A stretch of DNA of 64,000 nucleotides from Njordibacter sp905182035 (GCF_047730075.1 NZ_CP159831.1:2046001-2110000), one strand, 5' to 3'; positions 17,280 to 26,139 are shown, counted from the stretch's first letter. The notes: generated from the letters alone by a model not told the origin. Made by a program: numbers and translations.

Positions 17280-17305
17280 CATCACACTTAACATAGGAGA
17301 CTCCC

Positions 17306-18160
17306 ATGGGAAATATCGTCTTAGCCGCCAAAATTACTCACGTGCCTACCATGCTCATGTCGGAGCAACCAGGGCCTATCTTTGGTAAACGTACTCAAGC
17401 CATTGACGGCCATAAAGAAATTGTAGCCCGAGCTAAAGCGCTGGGAGCCGATACCGTTATTGTGTTGGACACCCATTGGTTGGTGAACGCAGGCTATCAC
17501 GTGAACGCCGCAGCTAGCTTTAAAGGCAATTACACCAGCCATGAATTTCCCCAATTTATTCAAAACTTAGAATACCAGTATGAAGGTAACCCCGCATTAG
17601 GTGATCTAATTGCCGAAAAAGCCCAAGCCAAAGGCGTGCATGCTCTCTCCCATCAACTTGAGTCATTAACATTAGAATATGGCACACTAGTGCCCATGAT
17701 CTGGATGAATCCAACGTCAGATCTTAAGATAGTGTCTGTTGCAGCTTGGTGTAGCGTACACAGCATTGAATCTTCACGCCTGATGGGCGAAGCCATTAAA
17801 GAAGCCGTAGAAGAAAGTGACAGCAAGGTATTGTTATTAGCCTCTGGCTCTTTGTCCCACAAAATATGGGCTAACGAAGACTACGCTGCCAATAATGGCA
17901 CCTTTACTATATCCAGTGAATTCAATCGCCAAATGGACCTGCATGTACTGGATTTATGGACTCGAGGCGACCATGCCACTTTTCTAAAAATGCTGCCCGA
18001 ATACGCCCAAAAGTGTAACGGCGAAGGTGGCATGCATGACACCGCCATGCTTTATGGCGCTTTAGGCTGGGACCAATATCAAGGCAAGGGAGAAATTATT
18101 GGTGAATACTTCCCTAGCTCTGGCACAGGACAAGTGAATGTTGTGTTTGAACCAGATTAA
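17306..18160 (+). CDS. hpaD: 3,4-dihydroxyphenylacetate 2,3-dioxygenase
   Basis: A class III (LigB-type) extradiol dioxygenase of 284 residues that opens the homoprotocatechuate ring to 5-carboxymethyl-2-hydroxymuconate semialdehyde. The iron ligands expected for the family are visible: His12 in ITHVPTM, His57 in LDTHW, and a glutamate near GEGGMHD. SGSLSHKIWANE carries the conserved acid/base histidine region. Length and start match E. coli HpaD. AGGAG precedes the ATG. The rest of the pathway lies beyond an intervening flavoprotein gene. Confidence 0.92.
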   Translation: MGNIVLAAKITHVPTMLMSEQPGPIFGKRTQAIDGHKEIVARAKALGADTVIVLDTHWLVNAGYHVNAAASFKGNYTSHEFPQFIQNLEYQYEGNPALGDLIAEKAQAKGVHALSHQLESLTLEYGTLVPMIWMNPTSDLKIVSVAAWCSVHSIESSRLMGEAIKEAVEESDSKVLLLASGSLSHKIWANEDYAANNGTFTISSEFNRQMDLHVLDLWTRGDHATFLKMLPEYAQKCNGEGGMHDTAMLYGALGWDQYQGKGEIIGEYFPSSGTGQVNVVFEPD

Positions 18161-18177
18161 GCATCTGCCTTACACGC

Positions 18178-18261
18178 CAATAACACGCTCCACAAACCTA
18201 GATCACCCCGCCTCTTGATGGTGCCTATACAGGAGCCTATAATCCCATCGACGTGTTATTG
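18178..18261. repeat. 10-bp inverted repeat spanning a promoter
   Basis: CAATAACACG at 18178-18187 and its exact complement CGTGTTATTG at 18252-18261 are separated by 64 bp that contain the promoter of the next gene. It could be a looping operator or a weak terminator for hpaD; no T-run follows. Confidence 0.4.
18215..18243 (+). promoter_or_regulatory. Sigma70-type promoter of the flavoprotein gene
   Basis: TTGATG, a 17-bp spacer and a perfect TATAAT, 46 bp before the ATG at 18290. It gives the flavoprotein its own promoter, independent of the hpa operon. Confidence 0.6.
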
Positions 18262-18289
18262 ACGCATTAAAACCAGTGTAATTTTAAAT

Positions 18290-19510
18290 ATGATTGAAAA
18301 AGATATTATTGTTGTTGGTGGAGGAGCCTCAGGTTTTTTTGCTGCAATCAATATAGCTAAACAAGCGCCATACTTAAAAATAGCCATTTTAGAACGGGGA
18401 CAAAAAGGATTAGCTAAAGTTAAGGTGTCTGGAGGAGGTCGATGTAATGTCACACATGCCGAGTTCATTCCTTCAGAATTGGTGCAGAACTACCCCCGCG
18501 GTGAAAAGGAGTTATTAGGGCCCTTTCATCAATTTATGACGGGGGATACCATTGCTTGGTTTGAAGAACGCGGCATAGAGTTAAAAATTGAAGATGACGG
18601 CCGCATATTTCCTGTTTCAAATTCGTCGCAAACCATCATCGATTGCTTTTTAAGTGAAGCAAAAAAATACCATGTAGATGTGCTCTACAGTCACTCCTTA
18701 AAATCCCTTAAAAATGAACATGGTCTATTTCAGTTAGACACGTCTCAAGGGTCTTTTTTGTCAAAAAAAATAGTCATCGCTACCGGCAGTAATACTAAAA
18801 TCTGGAACCTTCTCGAAGGTTTAGGGCATAGCGTCTCTAAAGCGGTGCCCTCTCTTTTTACATTCAAAATAAATGATGAGCGTATAAAAGACATACCTGG
18901 AGTGGTAGCAGAAGACGTAGAGGTTAAAATCCTTGGCACAAATTTATGCAGTGAAGGCCCCTTACTCATTACTCATTGGGGAATGAGCGCCCCTGCTATT
19001 TTAAAACTATCTGCTTTTGGGGCTTTAGAAATAGCAAAAAGAGAGTACAAATTTCAAATAGAAGTTAACTTTATCAGGCAATCGTTTGACGACTGCTTGG
19101 AGGCGTTAAAAAACTCAAAACAACAATGGGCTAAAAAAACAGCGTTTAAGTCTAGCCAATTTAATTTACCCAAACGGTTGTGGAATAAGCTGGTTTTGGC
19201 GTCCAACATAGCTGAAGATGCGCGCTGGGCCGATGTCAACAAAGTGCAAATAGAGACCCTTGCCAAACAACTCACACAGGCTGTTTTTAATGTAGCAGGG
19301 AAAAGTACGTTTAAAGAGGAATTTGTTACAGCAGGAGGCATATCACTTAAAGAAGTTAACTTTAAATCCTTTGAGAGCAAGCGTGTGTATGGGCTTTATT
19401 TTGCAGGAGAGGTGTTAGATGTTGATGCAGTTACAGGTGGATTTAACTTTCAAAATGCATGGACAGGTGCGTACATCCTCTCGCAAAACATTACCAAGGG
19501 CCTAGTCTAG
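18290..19510 (+). CDS. HI0933/BaiN-family FAD-dependent oxidoreductase
   Basis: A flavoprotein of 406 residues. The N-terminal dinucleotide fold is clear (DIIVVGGGASGFFAAIN), followed by KVKVSGGGRCNVTHAEF, which is diagnostic of the HI0933/BaiN family, and a C-terminal FAD motif (GLYFAGEVLDVDAVTGGFNFQ). Its physiological reaction is poorly known; relatives act as NAD(P)H-dependent flavoproteins. The gene is more A+T-rich than the hpa genes around it, has its own promoter, and has no evident pathway role, so it looks like an insertion between hpaD and hpaR. Confidence 0.85.
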   Translation: MIEKDIIVVGGGASGFFAAINIAKQAPYLKIAILERGQKGLAKVKVSGGGRCNVTHAEFIPSELVQNYPRGEKELLGPFHQFMTGDTIAWFEERGIELKIEDDGRIFPVSNSSQTIIDCFLSEAKKYHVDVLYSHSLKSLKNEHGLFQLDTSQGSFLSKKIVIATGSNTKIWNLLEGLGHSVSKAVPSLFTFKINDERIKDIPGVVAEDVEVKILGTNLCSEGPLLITHWGMSAPAILKLSAFGALEIAKREYKFQIEVNFIRQSFDDCLEALKNSKQQWAKKTAFKSSQFNLPKRLWNKLVLASNIAEDARWADVNKVQIETLAKQLTQAVFNVAGKSTFKEEFVTAGGISLKEVNFKSFESKRVYGLYFAGEVLDVDAVTGGFNFQNAWTGAYILSQNITKGLV

Positions 19511-19524
19511 AATCATACTGCTCC

Positions 19525-19950
19525 CTATCTTAGCTCCACCACATCGTGGAGTAAATCCAATAAGTCACTCATTTTTTGAGCGCCGTACTTATCGTTGAAA
19601 GCTTGATAGATCACCTGCACTTCTGGGGTAACTGATTCGATTAACGCAGCACCTGAGGGTAAGATATCCAATAACACTCGGCGGCCATCCTTGCCGTCGG
19701 CACACCGTGTGAGCATGTTTTTTTGTTCTAGGTATTTAATGATTCGCGTTAGGCTAGGTGCCAGAACACACGCACTTTTAGCCAACTCCTTAGCATCCAT
19801 TACGCCATTTTCGTGCAACACCCGTAACACTCGCCACTGCTGATCGGTCACATCGTGGGCTTTAAGCACCCGCCGAATAGGCGACATCACAGTTTCCCGC
19901 GCCCTTAATAGGGCCAAAGGTAAAGCGCGGTCTGTTTTAGTAGGCTGCAT
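19525..19950 (-). CDS. hpaR: Homoprotocatechuate degradation regulator (MarR family)
   Basis: A MarR-type winged-helix regulator of 141 residues closely resembling HpaR, the repressor of the E. coli hpa meta-cleavage operon: LALLRARETVMSPIRRVL at the N-terminus, the recognition-helix region LAPSLTRIIKYLE, and the wing with GKDGRRVLLDI. It is divergent from hpaF, and the 179-bp gap holds two operator-like repeats. HpaR is known to respond to 4-hydroxyphenylacetate and its ring-cleavage substrates. Confidence 0.92.
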   Translation of the reverse strand: MQPTKTDRALPLALLRARETVMSPIRRVLKAHDVTDQQWRVLRVLHENGVMDAKELAKSACVLAPSLTRIIKYLEQKNMLTRCADGKDGRRVLLDILPSGAALIESVTPEVQVIYQAFNDKYGAQKMSDLLDLLHDVVELR

Positions 19951-20008
19951 AGTCAGTCTCTAAGGTTTAAAGTGGGCATGATCATCTATTATACGGGCTT
20001 AGGACAAA

Positions 20009-20028
20009 TTACTAAACAGGTTAACTAA
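20009..20028. promoter_or_regulatory. HpaR-type operator, site B
   Basis: TTACTAAACAGGTTAACTAA; the right arm matches site A (TTAACTA) and the left arm is degenerate. It is about 60 bp upstream of hpaR, suited to autoregulation. Confidence 0.45.
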
Positions 20029-20050
20029 TAACAATTACTGGCAAGATGAT

Positions 20051-20079
20051 TTGCATCATACTAATAATTTAGTTAACAT
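20051..20079 (+). promoter_or_regulatory. Probable hpaFEGHI promoter
   Basis: TTGCAT, a 17-bp spacer and TAACAT, 51 bp before hpaF. The -10 element lies inside operator site C, so a bound HpaR would block it. Confidence 0.5.
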
Positions 20080-20088
20080 ATTAATTAG
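20069..20088. promoter_or_regulatory. HpaR-type operator, site C
   Basis: TTAGTTAACATATTAATTAG; the left arm TTAGTTAA equals the site A arm except for the first base, and the right arm has two mismatches to its complement. Its centre is 60 bp from that of site B. Confidence 0.5.
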
Positions 20089-20129
20089 TTTGCTGTAGTC
20101 AGCAGCCCACGCAACAAAGAGACAAACCC

Positions 20130-20549
20130 ATGCCCCACGTTACCATGGAATATTCCGCCAATCTGGAATCACAAGTTGATTTTGATGGCTTATGCCGCGC
20201 TATTCACGCCACTGGCATTGCCACCGGCCTATTTGAACTGGGTGCCGTGCGTGTACGTGCCATAAAATGTGATCACTACGCAGTAGCCGATTTACAGCCA
20301 AAAAATAGCTTTATCGATACCTCCATTCGTATTGGTTTAGGCCGCAGCCAAGCCGATAAAGAACGCCTTGGTGAAGCCATTAATACCACCATGAACGCAT
20401 TTTTAGCAGCGCAATTAAGCCAACCTTACTTTGCTCTTTCCATCGAAGTGCGGGAAATTAACACCCCGCTTAGCTGGAAAACCAACGCCATGCATCCACG
20501 TATTCGAAACGCTGCTAACGCCTCTAGCACAGACAAAGGACACAAATAA
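20130..20549 (+). CDS. hpaF: 5-carboxymethyl-2-hydroxymuconate isomerase
   Basis: A protein of 139 residues in the CHMI branch of the tautomerase superfamily. The catalytic residue is the proline exposed after removal of the initiator methionine (MPHVTMEYSANL). It isomerises 5-carboxymethyl-2-hydroxymuconate to the 2-oxo form after the HpaE step. It is slightly longer than E. coli HpaF, with a polar C-terminal tail. It starts the main hpa operon and overlaps hpaE by 1 nt. Confidence 0.92.
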   Translation: MPHVTMEYSANLESQVDFDGLCRAIHATGIATGLFELGAVRVRAIKCDHYAVADLQPKNSFIDTSIRIGLGRSQADKERLGEAINTTMNAFLAAQLSQPYFALSIEVREINTPLSWKTNAMHPRIRNAANASSTDKGHK

Positions 20550-22060
20550 TGAGCAGCTTCGCCCAAAACCAAAAAGATGCGGCCCAATATTTAGCCCAGT
20601 TTAACGGTAGTGTGTTAAACCACATCAACGGCCAACAGCAAGCAGCATTGGATAACACTTGGTTTGAAATTTTATCGCCCATTGATCTAAAACCCCTTGC
20701 CAAAGTGGCCCATGGCAAAGCTGCCGACATAGACCTTGCTGCCCAAGCCGCACACCATGCTTTTACCCCATGGGCTGCCATGAGTGGTAAGCAAAGGCAA
20801 AAAATTCTCCACAAGGTGGCGGACGGCATAGAAGCCCGCGCCCAAGAAATTGCACTGCTGGAATGTATCGATACGGGTCAGGCCATTAAATTTATGGCCA
20901 AGGCAGCCCTAAGGGGAGCAGAAAACTTTCGTTTCTTTGCCGACAAAGCGGTACAAGCCCAAGATGGTCAATCGCTTTATGCACAAGGCCAAGTCAACGT
21001 CACCAAACGTTATCCTATCGGCCCTGTAGGCGTGATTACCCCGTGGAATACACCGTTTATGTTATCCACATGGAAAATTGCCCCAGCCTTGGCCGCTGGT
21101 TGCACTATTGTGCATAAACCCGCAGAGTTTTCACCCCTAACGGCCAACTTGTTAGTCCAAATTGCTGAAGACGCAGGCGTACCTAAAGGGGTATGGAACT
21201 TGGTTAATGGCATGGGAGAAGATGCTGGCAAAGCCCTCACCGAGCATCCTTTAATTAAAGCCATTGCCTTTGTAGGCGAAAGCCGCACCGGCTCGTTAAT
21301 TCAAAAACAAGGAGCCGACACCTTAAAGCGCGCACACTTTGAATTAGGTGGCAAAAACCCCGTATTGGTATTTGCTGATGCCGATTTAGATAAGGCCGCC
21401 GATGCTGCCGCCTTTATGATCTACTCACTTAATGGTGAACGCTGCACCTCTTCGTCACGCCTACTGGTAGAAGAAAGTATTTACGACGCTTTTTGTGCCA
21501 TGGTGGCAGACCGCGCTGACCGTATTAAAGTGGGACATCCATTAGACCCAAACACTGTAATTGGCCCACTCATCCACCCTGAACACGAAGCCAAGGTATT
21601 ATCTTACTTTGCAGTAGCTAAAGCTGAAGGCGCCACCATTGTCGCTGGCGGTAAGAAAGTGGCCGACCTAGCGGGCTGTTATGTGCAACCCACACTCTTT
21701 ACCCAGGCCAATAACCAAATGTGCATCTCTCAAGAAGAGATCTTTGGTCCCGTATTAACAGCCATTCCCTTTAAAGACGATGCCGATGCTGTAGCCATAG
21801 CCAACGACATTGAGTACGGCTTGGCAGGATACCTGTGGAGCCAGAATGTAGAGCGCTGCTGGGCTATTGCTGATCAACTGCAAGCTGGCATGATTTGGAT
21901 TAATTCTGAAAACTCACGTCACCTACCGGCACCCTTTGGCGGTGTTAAGGCCTCTGGCATTGGCCGTGATGGCGGTGACTGGTCGTTTGAATTTTATATG
22001 GAAACGAAAAACATTTGTTTTGCTATGGCTGGGCACCAGCCACCTCAGCTGGCTAAATAG
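20549..22060 (+). CDS. hpaE: 5-carboxymethyl-2-hydroxymuconate semialdehyde dehydrogenase
   Basis: An NAD-dependent aldehyde dehydrogenase of 503 residues. The active-site glutamate is in FELGGKNPVL and the catalytic cysteine in NGERCTSSSRL; the cofactor region VGVITPWNTPFMLSTWK is also present. It oxidises the HpaD ring-cleavage product to the diacid. The ATG overlaps the hpaF stop (TAATG). Context makes the assignment firm. Confidence 0.92.
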   Translation: MSSFAQNQKDAAQYLAQFNGSVLNHINGQQQAALDNTWFEILSPIDLKPLAKVAHGKAADIDLAAQAAHHAFTPWAAMSGKQRQKILHKVADGIEARAQEIALLECIDTGQAIKFMAKAALRGAENFRFFADKAVQAQDGQSLYAQGQVNVTKRYPIGPVGVITPWNTPFMLSTWKIAPALAAGCTIVHKPAEFSPLTANLLVQIAEDAGVPKGVWNLVNGMGEDAGKALTEHPLIKAIAFVGESRTGSLIQKQGADTLKRAHFELGGKNPVLVFADADLDKAADAAAFMIYSLNGERCTSSSRLLVEESIYDAFCAMVADRADRIKVGHPLDPNTVIGPLIHPEHEAKVLSYFAVAKAEGATIVAGGKKVADLAGCYVQPTLFTQANNQMCISQEEIFGPVLTAIPFKDDADAVAIANDIEYGLAGYLWSQNVERCWAIADQLQAGMIWINSENSRHLPAPFGGVKASGIGRDGGDWSFEFYMETKNICFAMAGHQPPQLAK

Positions 22061-22104
22061 TCTTATTTACAAGCCGATTTATAGCACAATACACAGGAAC
22101 TAGC

Positions 22105-22977
22105 ATGAGCAATTACCCCAAATTCGCCACCGTTACGACAGGCCAAAAAAACCACTACGGCATAGTGACCGATACTGGCTTTATCAGCCTAAGCAACACC
22201 TTTGGCGCCCAGTACTCTACCCTAAAAGACGTCATTGAAGCAGGTCAATTAGAGGCTTTAGAAGACGCTGCCAAAGGCCAGAATGATGACTTCAAAGAGG
22301 GTGAATTCACCTATCAAATCCCCATCAATAACGCTGAGAAACTCATTTGCATTGGCGTTAATTACCCAGCCCGTAATGAAGAATACAAAGACGGCCAAGA
22401 AGCGCCACCATTTCCGTCCATGTTTATTCGTTTTGCTCGCTCGTTTACCGGCCATGACACGTCACTAGTGCGCCCCAAAGCTTCTAAACAGTTGGATTAC
22501 GAAGGTGAAGTGGTCATTGTCATTGGTAAAGGCGGCCGCCACATCCCTAAAGCCACGGCCTTGGACCATATTGCTGGCATTAGCCTTTGTAACGAAGGCA
22601 CCATACGAGACTGGGTACGTCACGCTAAGTTTAACGTCACCCAAGGGAAAAACTTTGATTCCAGCGGTGCTATTGGCCCTTGGATGGTGGCTTACAAAGA
22701 TGAAAGCCAAATTGCAGACATTCGCCTCACTACCAAGGTTAACGGTGAATTACGCCAAGAAGACCGTACCAGCCGCATGATGTTTGATTTCCGTTACATT
22801 ATTAACTACATTTCTACATTTACCACCTTGGCCCCTGGTGACATTATTGTCACTGGCACCCCTACGGGTTCTGGTGCACGCCTAGATCCACCAGTGTATT
22901 TAAAGCCAGGTGATATCGTAGAAGTGGAAGCTGAAGGCATTGGCTGCCTGCGCAACAGCGTTGTGGACGAGGCTTAA
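22105..22977 (+). CDS. hpaG: FAH-family isomerase/decarboxylase of the homoprotocatechuate pathway (single domain)
   Basis: A fumarylacetoacetate-hydrolase-fold protein of 290 residues. The metal-binding acids are visible in YEGEVVIVIGKGGRHI and the C-terminal GTPTGSG motif is present. In E. coli HpaG is a tandem-domain enzyme of about 430 residues that both decarboxylates 5-oxopent-3-ene-1,2,5-tricarboxylate and isomerises the product. Only one domain is encoded here, with an N-terminal extension of about 80 residues as in stand-alone FAH proteins. Either one domain does both steps or a partner lies elsewhere. It ends 3 bp before hpaH. Confidence 0.8.
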   Translation: MSNYPKFATVTTGQKNHYGIVTDTGFISLSNTFGAQYSTLKDVIEAGQLEALEDAAKGQNDDFKEGEFTYQIPINNAEKLICIGVNYPARNEEYKDGQEAPPFPSMFIRFARSFTGHDTSLVRPKASKQLDYEGEVVIVIGKGGRHIPKATALDHIAGISLCNEGTIRDWVRHAKFNVTQGKNFDSSGAIGPWMVAYKDESQIADIRLTTKVNGELRQEDRTSRMMFDFRYIINYISTFTTLAPGDIIVTGTPTGSGARLDPPVYLKPGDIVEVEAEGIGCLRNSVVDEA

Positions 22978-22980
22978 ATT

Positions 22981-23784
22981 ATGTCCCTCAATCAACTACA
23001 GATCTCAGAAGCTGCCCAACGCCTAGACACCGCAGAACAATCCCGCCAACAAACGGGGCTAATCTCTCTGGCCTACCCTAACATGACTATGGACGACGCC
23101 TATGCCATTCAAGCCGGTTGGGTAACGTACAAGCTCAATAGTGGTCGCCGTATTGTGGGCCACAAAATTGGCCTCACCTCTAAGGCTATGCAAGCCGCTT
23201 TAAACATAGATATTCCAGATTCTGGTATTTTGTTTGATGATATGCTGTTTGAAAGTGGCTGCAATATTCCTCAACAGCGTTTTATTCAACCTCGAGTAGA
23301 AGCAGAGATCGCTTTTGTGATGAAACATGATCTTACTGGCGAGAATATCACCGTAGAACAAGTGATTGAGGCGACAGACTACCTTGTACCTTCCTTAGAA
23401 ATTTTGGACACTCGTATATACAGAACATGCCCAGACACGGGCGTGGCGCGCAATGTATTTGACACCATAGCTGACAATGCAGCCAACGCAGGTTTAGTAT
23501 TGGGAACGCAGCATACAGATCCAAGCCAAGTGGATATGCGCTGGATTGGCGCCATTGTCAGTGCCAACGGCGAAGTAGAAGAAACGGGCTTAGGTGCTGG
23601 TGTACTTAATCAGCCCGCCTTAGGCATTGCATGGTTAGCCGCGCGTTTAAACCAATATGGTGATAGCATAAAGGCTGGTGAAATTGTGTTGTCTGGCTCC
23701 TTTATTCGGCCTATAGAAACCCAAAAAGGCACTTTAATCGAAGCCGATTTTGGCGACTTTGGCCAAGTAAGCTGCCGCTTTTGA
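22981..23784 (+). CDS. hpaH: 2-oxo-hept-4-ene-1,7-dioate hydratase
   Basis: A protein of 267 residues in the hydratase/decarboxylase branch of the FAH superfamily (HpaH/MhpD type). GHKIGLTSKAMQ near residue 60, metal-ligand acids in QPRVEAEIAFVM, and LSGSFIRPI near the C-terminus are typical. It adds water to 2-oxohept-4-ene-1,7-dioate, giving the 4-hydroxy-2-oxo compound cleaved by HpaI. It follows hpaG by 3 bp and is surely co-translated. Confidence 0.92.
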   Translation: MSLNQLQISEAAQRLDTAEQSRQQTGLISLAYPNMTMDDAYAIQAGWVTYKLNSGRRIVGHKIGLTSKAMQAALNIDIPDSGILFDDMLFESGCNIPQQRFIQPRVEAEIAFVMKHDLTGENITVEQVIEATDYLVPSLEILDTRIYRTCPDTGVARNVFDTIADNAANAGLVLGTQHTDPSQVDMRWIGAIVSANGEVEETGLGAGVLNQPALGIAWLAARLNQYGDSIKAGEIVLSGSFIRPIETQKGTLIEADFGDFGQVSCRF

Positions 23785-23837
23785 TTTGCCACTCATATAA
23801 CTGCTAGTACATTTAACTGATAGTAAAAGGAATACCC

Positions 23838-24683
23838 ATGCCTGCACCCATCAATCAGTTTAAACAAAAGCTTCTTACAGGCCAACAACAGATTGGTTTT
23901 TGGCTCTCTATGGGCAGCCCTAACGCCGCAGAGATTGCCGGCGGTGCAGGTTTTGATTGGCTCGTCCTAGACGCCGAACACGGCCCCAACGACATCACCA
24001 GCCTCGTTAGCCAAATGCACGCCTTGCAAGGGTCTGACTCCAGCATTGTGATTCGCCCACCAATAGGCGAAACATGGATGATCAAACAAATTTTAGACAT
24101 AGGCTGCCAAACAGTCTTAGTGCCCATGGTAGAAACCGCCAAACAGGCAAAACAGCTGGTACAGGCCATGAACTACCCACCTCAAGGTATTCGAGGCGTA
24201 GGTGCCGCTTTAGCACGCGCTTCCCACCACAACCGCATTCCAGATTATCTCCAAACCGCCAACGACCAAGTGTGCCTGTTAGTGCAAATTGAAGCTCAGC
24301 GTGGGTTAGATAACCTTAAAGAGATACTCACCGTAGACGGTATTGATGGTGTCTTTATTGGCCCGGCAGACTTGGCTGCAGACATGGGCTATTTAGGCCA
24401 GCCCACAGCCGAACCCGTACAAAAGGCAATACGCACTGCCATTGAACAAATTGTAGCGGCAGGCAAAGCTGCCGGTATTCTTATGGCCGCACCAGAACTG
24501 GTACAACAATACCTTACTCTGGGCGCCACCTTTGTGGCTGTAGGCACCGACGTTACCAGCTTCGTTAAATCCACTGACACCCTAGCTGCGCAGTACATCG
24601 GCGGAAATGGAGTAGATGAAAGTAAGGATGACGCTAAAAAGAAAAATAACTCTGCTTTGCGATCGGCAGCAGACGTTTACTAG
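23838..24683 (+). CDS. hpaI: 4-hydroxy-2-oxoheptane-1,7-dioate aldolase
   Basis: A class II pyruvate aldolase of the HpcH/HpaI family, 281 residues, which cleaves the last intermediate to pyruvate and succinate semialdehyde. Conserved parts are FWLSMGSPNAAEIAGGAGFDWLVLDAEHGPND, whose core is DAEHGPND, the metal-site glutamate in QIEAQRGLDNL, and DGVFIGPADLAADMG. A lysine- and asparagine-rich tail of about 20 residues after the usual end (ESKDDAKKKNN) is not found in E. coli HpaI. A 53-bp gap precedes it. Confidence 0.92.
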   Translation: MPAPINQFKQKLLTGQQQIGFWLSMGSPNAAEIAGGAGFDWLVLDAEHGPNDITSLVSQMHALQGSDSSIVIRPPIGETWMIKQILDIGCQTVLVPMVETAKQAKQLVQAMNYPPQGIRGVGAALARASHHNRIPDYLQTANDQVCLLVQIEAQRGLDNLKEILTVDGIDGVFIGPADLAADMGYLGQPTAEPVQKAIRTAIEQIVAAGKAAGILMAAPELVQQYLTLGATFVAVGTDVTSFVKSTDTLAAQYIGGNGVDESKDDAKKKNNSALRSAADVY

Positions 24684-24726
24684 CGTATAATACCGGCTGA
24701 ATTTTTAACCTATGGACGCTTTACCA

Positions 24727-26106
24727 ATGACCGACTTCACCGATTACAAGGTTGCCGATATCTCTTTAGCCCCGTGGGGCCGTATGGAAATTGACATCGC
24801 CGAAACAGAAATGCCCGCTCTTATGGCATTGCGTACTAAATACGCTGCACAAAAGCCTCTAGCCAGTGCCAAAATCATGGGCTGTATCCACATGACCATT
24901 CAAACAGCTGTGCTGATTGAAACATTGGTCGACTTAGGTGCTGAAGTACGTTGGTCTTCTTGCAACATCTTCTCTACCCAAGATCACGCCGCTGCTGCTA
25001 TTGCTGCTGCCGGCATTCCTGTATTTGCTTGGAAAGGCGAAACAGAAGACGAAGCCGAATGGTGCATCGAGCAAACCATCGTGCAAGATGGCAAAGACTG
25101 GGGCGCTAACATGATCCTAGACGACGGTGGTGATTTAACCACCATGCTGCACAATCAATTCCCAGAAATTTTAGCTAACTGCCACGGTATTTCTGAAGAA
25201 ACCACTACTGGTGTTCACCGCTTACAAGAAATGTTGGAAGCGGGCACCTTAAAAGTACCTGCCATCAACGTTAACGATGCTGTGACTAAGAGCAAAAACG
25301 ACAACAAGTACGGCTGTCGCCACTCTTTAAATGATGCGATCAAACGTGCTACAGACCACCTTCTAGCAGGCAAGAAAGCCCTTGTAGTGGGTTACGGCGA
25401 CGTAGGCAAAGGTTCTGCAGCATCACTTCGTCAAGAAGGCATGATCGTTAAGATTACAGAAATTGATCCAATCTGTGCCATGCAAGCGTGCATGGACGGC
25501 TTTGAAGTAGTGTCGCCGTACCTAGACGGCACTAACACTGGCGATATCAGCTGCATTGATACTCTATTGATGGGCACCACAGATATTATCGTCACCACCA
25601 CTGGCAACACTAACGTGTGTGATGCCAACATGCTTAAGACCATTAAGAAAGGCGCTGTAGTCTGTAACATTGGTCACTTTGACAACGAAATTGACACTGC
25701 CTTCATGCGTGAGAACTGGAAGTTTGAAGAAGTGAAGCCCCAAGTACACAAGGTGTACCGTGCTGCTGATCACAACAAGAGCGATTTCGTACTGCTACTG
25801 TCTGAAGGCCGCTTAGTTAACCTAGGTAACGCCACAGGTCACCCATCACGTATCATGGATGGTTCTTTCGCCAACCAAGTGCTAGCGCAAATGCACCTAT
25901 GGGACGCCAAGTTCGCAGACCTAAGCCCAGCCGACAAGCAAGCCAACTTATGGCTAAGAATCTTGCCTAAGAAACTAGATGAAGAAGTAGCAGCCGACAT
26001 GGTGGCAGGTTTTGGTGGTGTAATGACCAAGCTAACCACCACTCAAGCTAACTACATCAACGTACCATCTGAAGGTCCGTTTAAGCCAGAAAGCTACAAG
26101 TACTAA
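24727..26106 (+). CDS. ahcY: S-adenosylhomocysteine hydrolase
   Basis: An NAD-dependent enzyme of about 459 residues that splits S-adenosylhomocysteine into adenosine and homocysteine. Visible are the substrate motif HMTIQTAVLIETL, the cysteine-containing SSCNIFSTQDHAAAA, the NAD-binding GYGDVGKGSA, GNATGHPS, and the C-terminal Lys-Tyr that reaches into the neighbouring subunit. I prefer ATG 24727 (MTDFTDYKVADIS) over 24712 because homologues start there. It lies 43 bp after hpaI on the same strand without a terminator between, so read-through from the hpa operon is possible. The short gap leaves no room for an SAH riboswitch. Confidence 0.95.
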   Translation: MTDFTDYKVADISLAPWGRMEIDIAETEMPALMALRTKYAAQKPLASAKIMGCIHMTIQTAVLIETLVDLGAEVRWSSCNIFSTQDHAAAAIAAAGIPVFAWKGETEDEAEWCIEQTIVQDGKDWGANMILDDGGDLTTMLHNQFPEILANCHGISEETTTGVHRLQEMLEAGTLKVPAINVNDAVTKSKNDNKYGCRHSLNDAIKRATDHLLAGKKALVVGYGDVGKGSAASLRQEGMIVKITEIDPICAMQACMDGFEVVSPYLDGTNTGDISCIDTLLMGTTDIIVTTTGNTNVCDANMLKTIKKGAVVCNIGHFDNEIDTAFMRENWKFEEVKPQVHKVYRAADHNKSDFVLLLSEGRLVNLGNATGHPSRIMDGSFANQVLAQMHLWDAKFADLSPADKQANLWLRILPKKLDEEVAADMVAGFGGVMTKLTTTQANYINVPSEGPFKPESYKY

Positions 26107-26112
26107 AGTTCA

Positions 26113-26139
26113 CGAGGCGGCACAGCCGCCTCGTTCTTA
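26113..26139 (+). terminator. Hairpin terminator after ahcY
   Basis: CGAGGCGGC, loop ACA, GCCGCCTCG, then TTCTTA: a perfect 9-bp GC-rich stem directly after the stop codon. The T-run is short but the stem is strong. Confidence 0.7.

Noticed and set aside
24684..24726. SAH riboswitch upstream of ahcY
   Set aside because: The gap after hpaI is only about 43 bp, too short for the known SAH riboswitch fold, and no paired stems were seen. A TATAAT is present but has no suitably spaced -35.
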